64,000 nt of DNA from positions 1,488,001 to 1,552,000 of the forward strand of contig NZ_AP022596.1 in assembly GCF_010731895.1 (NCBI RefSeq), in the 5' to 3' direction. The DNA comes from Mycolicibacterium helvum (GTDB lineage: Bacteria > Actinomycetota > Actinomycetes > Mycobacteriales > Mycobacteriaceae). The notes under the pieces were generated by a model that saw only the letters and a list, made by a program, of their open reading frames with translations, did not search any database and had not been told where the DNA came from. Each line of letters begins with the position of its first letter. Position 1 is the first letter of the stretch. Below are positions 44,246 to 53,231 of the stretch, piece after piece. The translations under genes and the position numbers were made by a program.

Positions 44246-45418
44246 CTACTCGGCTGAGCCCCCACCGCCGCCGTTGCCGGCATGCGGCCGGGCGCTCTTG
44301 GCGCCGGTCGACGACTTGGCACCCGTCGGCTTCTTGGCAGCGACGCCATTTTGGGCTTTGGTGTCCTTCTTCCCGGTTACCCGCGAGCCGCCGACACCGG
44401 CGGTCGCCGACGATCCGGAACTGGCCTCGGTCGCGTCAGAAGAGGCGGCCGAATCGGTGGAACCAGTCGACTCGGTCGCGTCGGTAGCCGGTGCCGCCTC
44501 GACGCTGGTGGCGGGCTTGGCGAGCCGCGCCGCCGCAGACGCGGACGCAGACACCGGAGTGATCGCGGTGGCGAGCGCCTTTGGAATGTTCACCAGCAGC
44601 GTGTAGAGCAGCCCGGGGTTTACGCCGTTTTCATCCGGCGGAGACAGAATTCCCTGGAACACCGAGCCACCTACCGACGTATAGCCGTTGATGAAGGCCC
44701 CCACCAACGTTGGCGGGATGTTCAATAAGGCCTGAGCGGCAGCGCCGAAGTCTCCGGCTCCGAGCGAATCGACGATTACCTGCCCACTGTCGCCGGCCGC
44801 CTGGATCACCCCTTCTATGGGGCTGAGGCCACCTACCAGAAGGCCGAACAGAGTGGTGATACTAGTGAGCGACTTGACCGCCGCAGTCAAGTTGTCGGTT
44901 ATCGCACCGGGAATGTTCGTCAGAGGAAACAACGGCAGGCCAAGCCGGATGATCGCCGAGCCTATCGATTCGTTGATCGACGAGGCTGCCGCGGCCAGTT
45001 CACCGGCTGCGAGCTGTTGGAGCACCGTTTTGACATAGTAAGGCAGCGAGTATGGCTCCGAACTGAACAGGTAGAAGTTCAACCCCGCGGCGAAGTCGCC
45101 GAGCGCGGTCGCGGTGGTTTGGCCGTAACCGATCCAATTCTGCGCCACCTGCCGGACGACAGGCAGTGGGTCGGCGACCAACGCCGTACCGAGCGCTCCC
45201 GCATTGGTCACGGTCTGGGTCAAGACATTCACCCAGGCCTCGAAGGGGTTGGTCTGCGCCGCGAGTTCGACGGCAACGTTCGAAATAGCAGCCGGGACAT
45301 TGACTCCCGACAATGGCAAAGCGACCGAACCGACTGGCTGAATCGGGGACAAGGCAATTGCACTGGCTCCTACCAGCGCTACCCCGGTCGCAACGGTGGA
45401 ACGCACAGCTACGTGCAT
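44246..45418 (-). CDS. GjpA-type outer-membrane porin-like secreted protein (copy 2)
   Basis: A 390-residue paralogue of the gene at 3700-4968. It has a signal sequence (MHVAVRSTVATGVALVGASAIALSP), then the same boxes QTNPFEAWVNVLTQT and DPLPVVRQVAQNWIGY, hydrophobic amphipathic helices, and a low-complexity Ala/Ser/Thr tail from about 310 ending GNGGGGGSAE. The ATG is preceded by CAGGAGT. Both copies share a TTGACAGGA-like segment just upstream. The role as channel is family-based inference. Confidence 0.7.
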   Translation of the reverse strand: MHVAVRSTVATGVALVGASAIALSPIQPVGSVALPLSGVNVPAAISNVAVELAAQTNPFEAWVNVLTQTVTNAGALGTALVADPLPVVRQVAQNWIGYGQTTATALGDFAAGLNFYLFSSEPYSLPYYVKTVLQQLAAGELAAAASSINESIGSAIIRLGLPLFPLTNIPGAITDNLTAAVKSLTSITTLFGLLVGGLSPIEGVIQAAGDSGQVIVDSLGAGDFGAAAQALLNIPPTLVGAFINGYTSVGGSVFQGILSPPDENGVNPGLLYTLLVNIPKALATAITPVSASASAAARLAKPATSVEAAPATDATESTGSTDSAASSDATEASSGSSATAGVGGSRVTGKKDTKAQNGVAAKKPTGAKSSTGAKSARPHAGNGGGGGSAE

Positions 45419-46041
45419 GTTTACTCCTGTCAAGGCACTCACTTGGACGCGGCAAACACTAGCTGAGCAGAAGCTGAGAATCGGCCGCATTCGGCGAAGT
45501 GCTTACGTCTCCGTCAGGGCCACGCGACCCCGCGCAATCATCGCAACTCAAAGACGCGCAGGTGAGCGAATGAATTCATCACAGCAGCAATCAAGATCGG
45601 GATGTGTGTTATTTTAGCGCCGCAACTATTCCCCCCAGGACTGAAACTTGTTATCGGTCCTTAATTAATTAACTGAACACATTCCAGAACCTGTCACCAC
45701 CCGTTTTTCACCACCCTTAATAACAATTAGTTAAGTTTGCTGAACAATCATGTAGCTGACAGCTCGTCGTACGAATATGGCCATCCCGGCCAATCGCCCC
45801 TAGCTACCACCCCTGGCGATCCCTCGGCAAAGGCGGGGATGCCCACCCAGAGGTTCTTAGTAGCGTTCTGCGCCGCGCAGATCGGAACGGACGCCACGTC
45901 TGGCTAATCCAGGCCCACCCATCCGCAGGGCTTTGCAGCTACCCGGGGCGAGCCAACGTCGCGCGGATTCGGCAAACGCGGCTGCGCCTGGTGACTGTGC
46001 ACCCCAAGTCGCTGCCGACCGCCCGTGCGACGATTGCGTGC
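45419..46041. other. Non-coding region with an AT-rich island between gjpA-2 and menA
   Basis: No gene is seen; open frames across 45857-46174 are antisense or out-of-frame noise. The part from about 45600 to 45780 is strikingly AT-rich, with TTAATTAATTAACT, runs such as CACCACCCGTTTTTCACCACCCTTAATAAC, and many TTAA/AATT steps. It probably holds the gjpA-2 promoter and may attract an AT-binding nucleoid protein such as Lsr2. The last 250 bp before menA are ordinary GC-rich sequence. Confidence 0.6.
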
Positions 46042-46911
46042 ATGGCGAGCATCGCGCAATGGATCGAGGGAGCCCGGCCCAGAACCCTGCCCAACGCGGT
46101 GGCGCCGGTGATCGCGGGCACGGGTGCAGCCGCCTGGCTGCACGGCGCCGTGTGGTGGAAGTCGCTGCTGGCACTTACGGTTTCACTCGCGCTGATCATC
46201 GGCGTCAACTTCGCCAACGACTACTCCGACGGCATTCGCGGCACCGATGACGAGCGCGCCGGACCGCTGCGTCTGGTCGGCTCCAAGTTGGCGACACCTC
46301 GGGCCGTGCTGGCCGCCGCGATCGTCAGCCTCGGGGTGGGCGCGGTTGCCGGGCTGGCGCTGGCCATCGTCAGCGCTCCGTGGCTGATTGCGGTCGGCGT
46401 GGTCTGCATCGCCGGGGCGTGGCTGTACACCGGCGGCTCGCGGCCCTACGGCTACGCCGGCTACGGCGAGGTCGCGGTGTTCGTGTTCTTCGGGCTCGTC
46501 GCGGTGCTGGGCACGCAGTACACCCAAGCGCTGCGGGTGGACTGGGTCGGCCTGACCCTTGCCGTCACGACGGGCGCGCTGTCCTCGGCGGTGCTCGTCG
46601 CCAACAACCTGCGCGATATCCCGACCGATCGGGTGGCCGGCAAGCTGACCCTGGCGGTCCGCCTCGGCGACAGCCGCACCCGGGTGTTCTACCAGTCGCT
46701 GCTCGGGCTGGCTGGTGTGCTGACGCTGCTTCTGATGCTGGCCACGCCGTGGTGCGTGGTCGGGTTGGTCGCGGCGCCGCTGGCGCTGCGCGCGGCCGGC
46801 CCGGTGCGCCGCGGCCTCGGTGGTCGTGAGCTCATCCCGGTCCTGCGCGATACCGGCCTGACCATGCTGGTCTGGTCCATCGTCGTCGCGCTGGCCCTGG
46901 GATTTGGTTAA
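46042..46911 (+). CDS. menA: DHNA octaprenyltransferase MenA
   Basis: An integral-membrane UbiA-family prenyltransferase that attaches the polyprenyl chain to 1,4-dihydroxy-2-naphthoate. The 289-residue protein has about eight or nine helices. The first aspartate-rich motif is in [19 protein letters not shown] (about 56-74) and the second in [14 protein letters not shown]. It begins [17 protein letters not shown], matching Rv0534c. The ATG lies within a longer frame; upstream residues are not conserved. In M. tuberculosis fabH follows menA; here a DUF4229 gene follows after 4 bp. Confidence 0.95.
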   Translation: MASIAQWIEGARPRTLPNAVAPVIAGTGAAAWLHGAVWWKSLLALTVSLALIIGVNFANDYSDGIRGTDDERAGPLRLVGSKLATPRAVLAAAIVSLGVGAVAGLALAIVSAPWLIAVGVVCIAGAWLYTGGSRPYGYAGYGEVAVFVFFGLVAVLGTQYTQALRVDWVGLTLAVTTGALSSAVLVANNLRDIPTDRVAGKLTLAVRLGDSRTRVFYQSLLGLAGVLTLLLMLATPWCVVGLVAAPLALRAAGPVRRGLGGRELIPVLRDTGLTMLVWSIVVALALGFG

Positions 46912-46915
46912 CCGG

Positions 46916-47239
46916 CTAGTCCTGCGGATTCTTAGGCCCGCGCAGCCGGGCTTGCAGCTGCTCGCGATCGCGGCGACGGCGCTCGTCGACCAGCGCGATG
47001 CTCGCGGTGGCGCGCTTGCGCAGTGGAGCCAGAACCCAGATTCCCAATGGCAAGGCAATCACGATCCCGAACAACAGGGCCACGATGAGTGGGAACTCGC
47101 GGATCCCGATCAGCTGCGCGATGTAGTAGATCGCAGCCGTCAGGGCGACCACCAACGCGATCCGCGCGCACGTGTAGATGGCGACGTCAAGGGCCAACTG
47201 GCCACCTGAACCCGAGGTCTTGTTGTCCGAATTGTCCGA
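46916..47239 (-). CDS. DUF4229 membrane protein (Rv0531-like)
   Basis: A 107-residue protein with two transmembrane helices (about 20-42 and 49-68: ARIALVVALTAAIYYIAQLIG; FPLIVALLFGIVIALPLGIWVLAPL) and a basic C-terminal tail (KRATASIALVDERRRRDREQLQARL). This is DUF4229, the family of Rv0531. The GTG (VSDNSDNK) was chosen since residues upstream run into the divergent small gene's promoter. Function unknown. Convergent with menA. Confidence 0.8.
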   Translation of the reverse strand, partial: SDNSDNKTSGSGGQLALDVAIYTCARIALVVALTAAIYYIAQLIGIREFPLIVALLFGIVIALPLGIWVLAPLRKRATASIALVDERRRRDREQLQARLRGPKNPQD

Positions 47240-47289
47240 CACCGCGCCGAGCCTACCGACCCGCGTATATTCGGACAAAGGAGGTTTCC

Positions 47290-47451
47290 GTGCTGTACCT
47301 GCTCTTGGTCATGATCATCGCCGCTGCTGTCTACGTCGGATGGCGTGCGATTCGCGCTCAGTCGACTCGGACGAAGACCAGGGTCGTCGGTCCCGACGAC
47401 GATCCGGACTTCCTGTGGCGGCTGAGCCACGGCGATAACAACCCGCGCTAA
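47290..47451 (+). CDS. Small membrane protein, 53 residues (Rv0530A-like)
   Basis: A very short gene: one N-terminal transmembrane helix (YLLLVMIIAAAVYVGWRAI) then a basic stretch and a conserved end PDDDPDFLWRLSHGDNNPR. An AAAGGAGG ribosome site lies 5-6 nt before the GTG, which strongly supports it. It matches Rv0530A in position and size. Its stop overlaps that of the convergent MinD-like gene by 3 bases. Confidence 0.82.
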   Translation: MLYLLLVMIIAAAVYVGWRAIRAQSTRTKTRVVGPDDDPDFLWRLSHGDNNPR

Positions 47452-48629
47452 CCGAACCGCTCGCCTGCGTCGGTGGCAGGGAACCCGTCGGCCACCACCG
47501 CGGCCAACCGGACAAGAGCCTCCCGGGTCTTCGGCTTCAACCGATCGAGCTCGACCTCGGCGCCCTCCTCGAGATGCGGGTCGAACGGTACGAGACACAC
47601 CGCGCGGCAACGCCGGGAGAAGTGATCGACCACCTTCTGCATATCGACCTTGCCGGTCCGCGGGCGCACCGCGTTGATCACGCACACCGACCGGCGCACC
47701 AGATCCTCGTGACCGTGCGCATCTAGCCAGTCCAGCGTCGCCGACGCGCTGCGGGCACCATCCACCGAACCCGAACTGACCACGATCAGAGAGTCGGCCT
47801 GCGTGAGCACCGAGCCCATCGCCGAGTGCAGAAGCCCGGGCCCGCAATCGGTGAGCACCAGGCTGTAGAAGCGTTCGAGCACCGCCAGCGCCCGGTCATA
47901 GTCGTCGGCGCTGAACGCCTCCGACACCGTGGGATCGTTCTCGGAAGCCAGCACCTCGAGGCGACTCGGCCCCTGTGAGGTGTAGCCGCGCACGTCGCTG
48001 TAGCGCTCGATACCGTCGGCGTCGCGCAACAGGTGACGCACGGTCGCCGGAGTCTCCAGCGGCACCTTCTGGCTCAGCGTGCCGCGGTCGGGGCTCGCGT
48101 CCACCGCCACCACCCGATCACCCCGGATCGAAGCGAACGTGCCGCCCAGGGTGGCGGTGATCGTCGTCTTACCGACCCCGCCCTTCAGCGACAGCACGGC
48201 GACCTTGTAGCACCCCGACAGCGGGCGGTTGACTTGTGCGGTGAGGCTGTGGCGGCGCGCAGCGTCCGGCCCCTCACCGACATTGATCAGCCTGCCTGAC
48301 AGCACGTAGAGCCACTTGCGCCAGCCTTGTGACGGGGGTGGCTTGACCTGCCGCAGCAGCGCACTGGTGGACAGGTCCGGATATGGCGTCGGCGGGATTG
48401 CAGGCCGGTACGACGGTTGTTCGGCTTCGTACTGATTGAACAGCGGAGCCGCGGCCTGGCTGAACAGCGGATCCATCGGGATGCCGATGGGTGGCGTTGG
48501 AGCCAGCCAGTCCGGTTCGGGCTGCGGCGTCGCAGTAGCAGGATCGGCGAACCGCTGCTCTGCGCGGAACACCGTTGTCGCATCAGTCAATTCGTGGCCC
48601 TGACGGGGTCCAGGATTAGACACGGACAC
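47448..48629 (-). CDS. MinD/ParA-like ATPase (Rv0530-like)
   Basis: A 393-residue protein with a disordered Pro/Ala-rich N-terminal 100 residues and a deviant-Walker-A ATPase domain. KGGVGKTT is at 150-157, the Asp block VVAVDASPDRGTLS follows, and DCGPG is the Walker-B-like segment. It resembles EspI/Rv3876-type ATPases associated with mycobacterial export or cell-pole functions. Corresponds to Rv0530. It lies upstream of a 70-bp gap and the ccsB gene, on the same strand. Confidence 0.82.
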   Translation of the reverse strand: MSVSNPGPRQGHELTDATTVFRAEQRFADPATATPQPEPDWLAPTPPIGIPMDPLFSQAAAPLFNQYEAEQPSYRPAIPPTPYPDLSTSALLRQVKPPPSQGWRKWLYVLSGRLINVGEGPDAARRHSLTAQVNRPLSGCYKVAVLSLKGGVGKTTITATLGGTFASIRGDRVVAVDASPDRGTLSQKVPLETPATVRHLLRDADGIERYSDVRGYTSQGPSRLEVLASENDPTVSEAFSADDYDRALAVLERFYSLVLTDCGPGLLHSAMGSVLTQADSLIVVSSGSVDGARSASATLDWLDAHGHEDLVRRSVCVINAVRPRTGKVDMQKVVDHFSRRCRAVCLVPFDPHLEEGAEVELDRLKPKTREALVRLAAVVADGFPATDAGERFG

Positions 48630-48699
48630 TTCCCCCTGACATCTCGTTTCGGGTCGAGTGGATTTCGTGGTGTCCTTCCGACCCTAGCGCAACGTCAGA

Positions 48700-49680
48700 T
48701 CAGCCCACTCCGGCGTAGGAGTGCAGCCCGGTCACGACCAGGTTGATGAAGAACAAGTTGAAAACCATCGCGACGAACCCGACGACGTTGATCCAGGCGG
48801 CCTTTTTGTCTCGCCAACCAGCCGTCGAACGGGCATGGAGATACGCGGCGTAGACCACCCACGCGATGAACGCGACGGTCTCCTTGGGGTCCCAGCCCCA
48901 GTAGCGGCCCCACGCCTCCTCGGCCCAGATGGCACCGAAGATGACCCCGAAGCCGAAGATCGGGAACGCGAAAATGGTGGTGCGGTAGGCGATCCGGTCG
49001 AGGGTTTGGGCATCCGGCAAGCGCTGCACGATGCGCGCGAGCGCGCCGTCACGCCCAGCAGCGGCCAGTGGCGACATCTTCAGCAGGAACAGGATGCTGG
49101 CCACGCCCGCCACCAGGAATACACCCGAGCCGAGGCTGACCACCGACACGTGGATCGGCAGCCAGTACGACTGCAACGCAGGCATCACGGGGGCAGCATT
49201 GGAGTACAGCCACTTACCAGAAACCGCCAGCAGGATCAGCACCGGCAGCAGCACGAACGCCCACAGCGCGCGGTACTGCGGCTTGCGCAGCACGACCGCA
49301 GCCGCAATCAAACCGCAGAAGCTGGTGAGGTTGATGAACTCGTACATGTTGCCCCACGGCACCCGGGAGGTGGCCAGCCCGCGCAACACGATGCAGGCGA
49401 ACAACGCCGCAATGCCAACGTAGACCAACGACAGGCCGGCCTTGCCGATGCGTTCGTCGGCGGACCGTCGAGGCGTTTCGACGACGACACCGGGGCGGTC
49501 ACTGTCGGCGGTGACGGCGGCTCCGGCCGATACTAGTTCGCGGGCCTCGACCTTGCGGCCGCGGCTGTAGGCGAGCTCGACGGCCAGCAGCAACAGCGCA
49601 CCGACGAGAATGACGATCGACGACGTGAAGGCCCAGTCCGAATAGCGGGCCAGACCGATGTCGATGTGCTCGGTATTCAT
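48700..49680 (-). CDS. ccsA: Cytochrome c biogenesis protein CcsB/CcsA
   Basis: The haem-handling component of the system II cytochrome c synthase. The 326-residue protein has about eight helices and the tryptophan-rich haem-binding motif WGWDPKETVAFIAW near 249-262, with His residues in neighbouring loops. It carries haem to the outside for covalent attachment by the complex with ResB. The ATG overlaps the resB stop (ATGA). Corresponds to Rv0529. It ends the coupled run from hemL. Confidence 0.95.
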   Translation of the reverse strand: MNTEHIDIGLARYSDWAFTSSIVILVGALLLLAVELAYSRGRKVEARELVSAGAAVTADSDRPGVVVETPRRSADERIGKAGLSLVYVGIAALFACIVLRGLATSRVPWGNMYEFINLTSFCGLIAAAVVLRKPQYRALWAFVLLPVLILLAVSGKWLYSNAAPVMPALQSYWLPIHVSVVSLGSGVFLVAGVASILFLLKMSPLAAAGRDGALARIVQRLPDAQTLDRIAYRTTIFAFPIFGFGVIFGAIWAEEAWGRYWGWDPKETVAFIAWVVYAAYLHARSTAGWRDKKAAWINVVGFVAMVFNLFFINLVVTGLHSYAGVG

Positions 49681-51257
49681 GCGCGATCCGCCTTCTCTTG
49701 CGACGGCTCCGGCAGGTCCGCCAACATCCGCTCAGTGAGCTTCTCGAACTCGCTGCCCCACCCGGAGTTGTCGGTGCGGGCCAGACCGCCCAGCTCGACG
49801 TTTACCGTACCGGCCTGCCCGCCGGTCGGGTAAATCCTGGCCCACACCCGGCGCCGGCGCACGATCAGTGAGACCAACAACCCGCCCATCATCGACATCG
49901 CGAACACCAGAACCCACACCTGGCCGGGATCGTGGGAGACCTGCAGGTTGACGAATGGGGTCGCGCCGTCGAACCGCACCACGGTGCCGTCGTCGAGCCG
50001 GACCTCCTCGCCCTGGCGCAGATTGGTGCGTTTGACCTTGGTGAGCCGCTTCTGCTCGATGAGCCGCGGGTCCAGGGTGAACAGCGACTGGGGACGGCCG
50101 GTATCCAGCCCGGTGTCACCGCGATAGATGTCGATGGCCACCGCGGGATCATTGGCCGCCGGAAAGCTCGACGACAGCAGGGTGCCGTCAAGCTCGGCAG
50201 TGGGTGCGAACAAGCCCATGATCGCCAGCTGATGCTTGCGCCGCTCGGAGGGATCGGGATACATGCCGCCCGGCGGGTCAACCCGGATCACGCCCGAGGA
50301 CAGCAACGTGATCGGGTCGTCGGGCCGCCACTGCAGGGTCTGCGTGCGCCGCTGTCCGTTCGGGAAGGTGACGGTGAACGTCGGGGCGTAGCCGTGGCCC
50401 TGCATGTACACCCGGTCGCCGCCGATGCGCAGCGGATGGTTGACCTCGAGGCGGTACGGCCGCCAGGTGCCGTCGGCCAGGTCGGACCCGGCCTGATACT
50501 CGATGTTCGATGCGAACGACAGCGCCTGCCCGCTGGGCAAATAGTGGGCCTGGAAGTCGTTGACCCGCAGGCACATCGGATACAGCGACGTGCCGTCGAC
50601 ACTGTTTCCGGCGCGGAACGAGTCAAACGCGGCCGGTGAAGCCGAACAGAAGCCGGGGCCGCCATTGGCGACGACGATGACATTGCCTTCGTATCCGAAC
50701 AGCTTGCCGACCGCGATCGCCACCAACAGGCCCAGCAAGGAGAAGTGGAAGACGATGTTGCCGAACTCCCGCAGGTAGCCCTTCTCGGCCGAGATCTCGA
50801 TGCCGTCGTCGGTCTGGCGGGTGACGCGTCGCCAGCCCTTGAGGCGCTCGGAGATTGCGGCCGCCGCTTGTTCGGCTGTCCCCGAGACTTCGGCGGTGGC
50901 GTACTTGGGCAGTCGGGACAGGTTACGTGGGGCCGGCACCGGCACCGCGCGCAGACCTTTGGCGTGCTCGATCATCCGCGGGGTCAGACACCCCACCAAC
51001 GAGATGAACAGCAGCGCATAGATGGCGGTGAACCAGAAGCTGGAGAACACGTCGAACAGCTGCAGCCGGTCCAGCCAGGGCCCGATGATGGTGTGTTCGG
51101 CGAGGTACTGCGTCACCTTGGACTCATTGAGGCTGCGCTGCGGCAGCAGCGCACCCGGCACCGCCCCCAGCGCCAACAGGAACAACAGCACCAGCGCGGT
51201 GCCCATCGAGGTCAGCGCGCGCCACAGGGTGCGGATCAATGCGACGACGGATTTCAA
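49677..51257 (-). CDS. resB: Cytochrome c biogenesis protein ResB (CcsB-partner)
   Basis: The partner subunit of the system II c-type cytochrome synthase. In 526 residues it has three N-terminal helices (TALVLLFLLALGAVPGALLPQ; FWFTAIYALLFISLVGCL; VFHFSLLGLLVAIAVGKLFGY), a large extracytoplasmic domain, and a final helix (VLVFAMSMMGGLLVSLIV). Corresponds to Rv0528. The TTG start overlaps the ccdA stop as TTGA; a much longer upstream open frame is antisense-like noise over ccdA and was rejected. Confidence 0.93.
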   Translation of the reverse strand: MKSVVALIRTLWRALTSMGTALVLLFLLALGAVPGALLPQRSLNESKVTQYLAEHTIIGPWLDRLQLFDVFSSFWFTAIYALLFISLVGCLTPRMIEHAKGLRAVPVPAPRNLSRLPKYATAEVSGTAEQAAAAISERLKGWRRVTRQTDDGIEISAEKGYLREFGNIVFHFSLLGLLVAIAVGKLFGYEGNVIVVANGGPGFCSASPAAFDSFRAGNSVDGTSLYPMCLRVNDFQAHYLPSGQALSFASNIEYQAGSDLADGTWRPYRLEVNHPLRIGGDRVYMQGHGYAPTFTVTFPNGQRRTQTLQWRPDDPITLLSSGVIRVDPPGGMYPDPSERRKHQLAIMGLFAPTAELDGTLLSSSFPAANDPAVAIDIYRGDTGLDTGRPQSLFTLDPRLIEQKRLTKVKRTNLRQGEEVRLDDGTVVRFDGATPFVNLQVSHDPGQVWVLVFAMSMMGGLLVSLIVRRRRVWARIYPTGGQAGTVNVELGGLARTDNSGWGSEFEKLTERMLADLPEPSQEKADRA

Positions 51258-52033
51258 ATCGGCAGCCTCACGTCGGAGACGAACGCGTCGCGCACCCAGG
51301 AGATGAAGTCGTTCCAGGCCCCGGTGACCAGCGCCAACCCGACGGCGATCAGCAGCACACCGCCGATGATCTGGATGGTCCGGGTGTGCCGGCGCAGCCA
51401 GCCAAATCCGTTGACCGCCCAGCCCGATCCGAGTGCCAGCAGCACGAACGGAATGCCAAGGCCCAGGCAGTAGGCGATCACCAGTGCGACACCACGGGCG
51501 ACGCTGGCGCCGTCGGTGGCCGAGGCGACGGTGATCACCCCGGTCAGTGTCGGGCCCAGACAGGGCGTCCAGCCCAACCCGAAGACCGCGCCGAGCAGCG
51601 GGGCACCCGCCACCCCGGCGAGGCGGGTCGGCGTGAACCGGGCCTGACGCTGCAGCGCCGGGATGAAGCCGATGAACACCAGGCCCATGACGATGGTCAA
51701 CACGCCACCAACCCGTTGCAACACCAGCTGATTGGTGATCAAGGAGGTGGTCATGCCAAGGACGGCCACTGTGCCGAGCACGAACACCACGGTGAATCCC
51801 GCGACGAACAGCAGCGCCGACCCGGCCACCCGCCAGCGTTGCGCCTTGATCGCGACCCGGCCGGTACGCGCGTCGAGGTCGTCCACCCCTACGACCGCCG
51901 CGAGATAGGACAGGTACCCGGGCACCAGCGGCACCACGCATGGCGACGCGAACGACACCAACCCGGCCAGCACGCAGATCCCCAGGGCGAGCAGCAGCGG
52001 GCCCGCGGCGGCGGTCTGCGCGAAACCCGTCAC
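51254..52033 (-). CDS. ccdA: Cytochrome c biogenesis protein CcdA
   Basis: A 259-residue, roughly six-helix membrane thiol-disulfide transporter that passes reducing power across the membrane to the extracytoplasmic thioredoxin. The conserved cysteines are in FASPCVVPLVPGYLSYL and GLGWTPCLGPTLTGV, the hallmarks of CcdA/DsbD. The GTG start overlaps the stop of the TlpA-like gene (GTGA). Corresponds to Rv0527. Confidence 0.94.
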   Translation of the reverse strand: MTGFAQTAAAGPLLLALGICVLAGLVSFASPCVVPLVPGYLSYLAAVVGVDDLDARTGRVAIKAQRWRVAGSALLFVAGFTVVFVLGTVAVLGMTTSLITNQLVLQRVGGVLTIVMGLVFIGFIPALQRQARFTPTRLAGVAGAPLLGAVFGLGWTPCLGPTLTGVITVASATDGASVARGVALVIAYCLGLGIPFVLLALGSGWAVNGFGWLRRHTRTIQIIGGVLLIAVGLALVTGAWNDFISWVRDAFVSDVRLPI

Positions 52034-52626
52034 GGTGCCGCCGGTTTCGGCTCGGCGGCCAGCCGCTGCACCACGGGCAGCAGGTCCTCGGCCAGCAGCT
52101 CACGCAGGAACACCGCGGCCACCCGGTGCTCCCGGTCCAGCACGACGGTCGACGGGATCACCGTCGCGGGGTACTTGCCGCCGAAGGCGATCATGGTGCG
52201 CATCGCCGGGTCGTAGATCGATGGGAAGGTGACTTTGCGGTCGGTGACGAAATCCTGGGGTGCGGTGATGTCGTTGTCCCGCACGTCGATTCCGAGAAAG
52301 GCCACACCCAGATCGCGGGTCTGGACGTAGACCTTCTCCAGCTGGGTGATCTCGGAGCGGCAGGGCCCGCACCACTGGCCCCACACGTTGATCACAACAA
52401 CCTTGCCCTCGAAGTCCTTCAGCGACAACGTCTTCGACGGGTCCATCAGTTCGGGACCGGAGATTGCGCCGGGTCTGCCACGGCTGGCCGGCGGATCGTA
52501 GAAGATGTCGGTCTTGCCACCGGGGGCGACGAACTCGAAGGTGCCACCTTGGGCGACCGCGTCGTCACCGGTGGAGCAGCCGGCCAACACCGTCGCCGCC
52601 ACCAGGAGGACCAACAGCCGCTTCAC
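52030..52626 (-). CDS. TlpA/ResA-like thioredoxin lipoprotein (Rv0526-like)
   Basis: A 198-residue exported lipoprotein: VLAGC lipobox with Cys17, then a thioredoxin domain with WCGPC at 85-89 and FLGIDVRDN. It should reduce the CXXCH cysteines of apocytochrome c, receiving electrons from CcdA. The GTG start overlaps the Rv0525-like stop (GTGA) and the stop overlaps the ccdA start. Corresponds to Rv0526. Confidence 0.9.
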   Translation of the reverse strand: MKRLLVLLVAATVLAGCSTGDDAVAQGGTFEFVAPGGKTDIFYDPPASRGRPGAISGPELMDPSKTLSLKDFEGKVVVINVWGQWCGPCRSEITQLEKVYVQTRDLGVAFLGIDVRDNDITAPQDFVTDRKVTFPSIYDPAMRTMIAFGGKYPATVIPSTVVLDREHRVAAVFLRELLAEDLLPVVQRLAAEPKPAAP

Positions 52627-53231
52627 CGCCCGGCTAGCTCCGTGTATCCCCAGCCGATGTAGTCATCCCCGTCGTAGTAGAACGAGGTCAGCGATGCCAG
52701 GTTGCACAGCCGCCGGGTCGGGAAATGGTGCAGCTGTGCGCCGGTCATCGCCCTGCGCAGGGTCTCAACGGGCAACTGATGGCTGACGCAGACCGCCTCA
52801 TGGCCCACCCCTTTGACCCGCGCGCGGTCCAGCCCCCGCTTCATCCGCGCGGCGATCTCCCGGTACGGCTCGCCCCACGACGGCGTGCGCGGGTTGCGCA
52901 GGTGCCACCAGTTACGCGGGTCACGCAGGGCGCCGTCGCCGGGGGAAACCCGTTCGCCCTGAAAGACGTTGTGCGACTCGATGAGTTCGTCGTCGGTGTC
53001 GACGGCCAGGCCATGGTGAGCGGCAATCGGCGCGGCCGTCTCCTGGGCCCGCTCCAGCGGTGAGGCCACCACGTAGACGATGTCGCGCGCGGCCAGCCAG
53101 CCGGCCACCGCGTCGGCCTGGGCTCGGCCGCGCTCGGAGAGGTGGAAGTCGGGCAGGCGGCCATAGAGGATGCCGTCCGGGTTGTGCACCTCGCCGTGGC
53201 GCATGACGTGGACGATTGTGCGGTCTGTCAT
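52623..53231 (-). CDS. Histidine phosphatase family protein (Rv0525-like)
   Basis: A 202-residue phosphoglycerate-mutase-like phosphatase. The phospho-His motif is [10 protein letters not shown] near 11-20, [16 protein letters not shown] follows, and the second catalytic His is in [13 protein letters not shown]. The length equals that recalled for Rv0525. The ATG shares the hemL stop (ATGA); earlier in-frame residues are antisense to hemL. Substrate is unknown; the setting in a haem/cytochrome operon may be accidental. Confidence 0.87.
   Translation of the reverse strand: MTDRTIVHVMRHGEVHNPDGILYGRLPDFHLSERGRAQADAVAGWLAARDIVYVVASPLERAQETAAPIAAHHGLAVDTDDELIESHNVFQGERVSPGDGALRDPRNWWHLRNPRTPSWGEPYREIAARMKRGLDRARVKGVGHEAVCVSHQLPVETLRRAMTGAQLHHFPTRRLCNLASLTSFYYDGDDYIGWGYTELAGR

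Noticed and set aside
45857..46174. Reverse-strand frame overlapping the start of menA
   Set aside because: Arg/Ala/Pro-rich shadow of menA with no start signal or family.
51258..52103. A long N-terminal extension that would make ResB about 808 residues
   Set aside because: It overlies ccdA antisense-like in another frame and has the Arg/Gly/Pro-rich look of a shadow; ResB starts at the TTGA junction with normal length.
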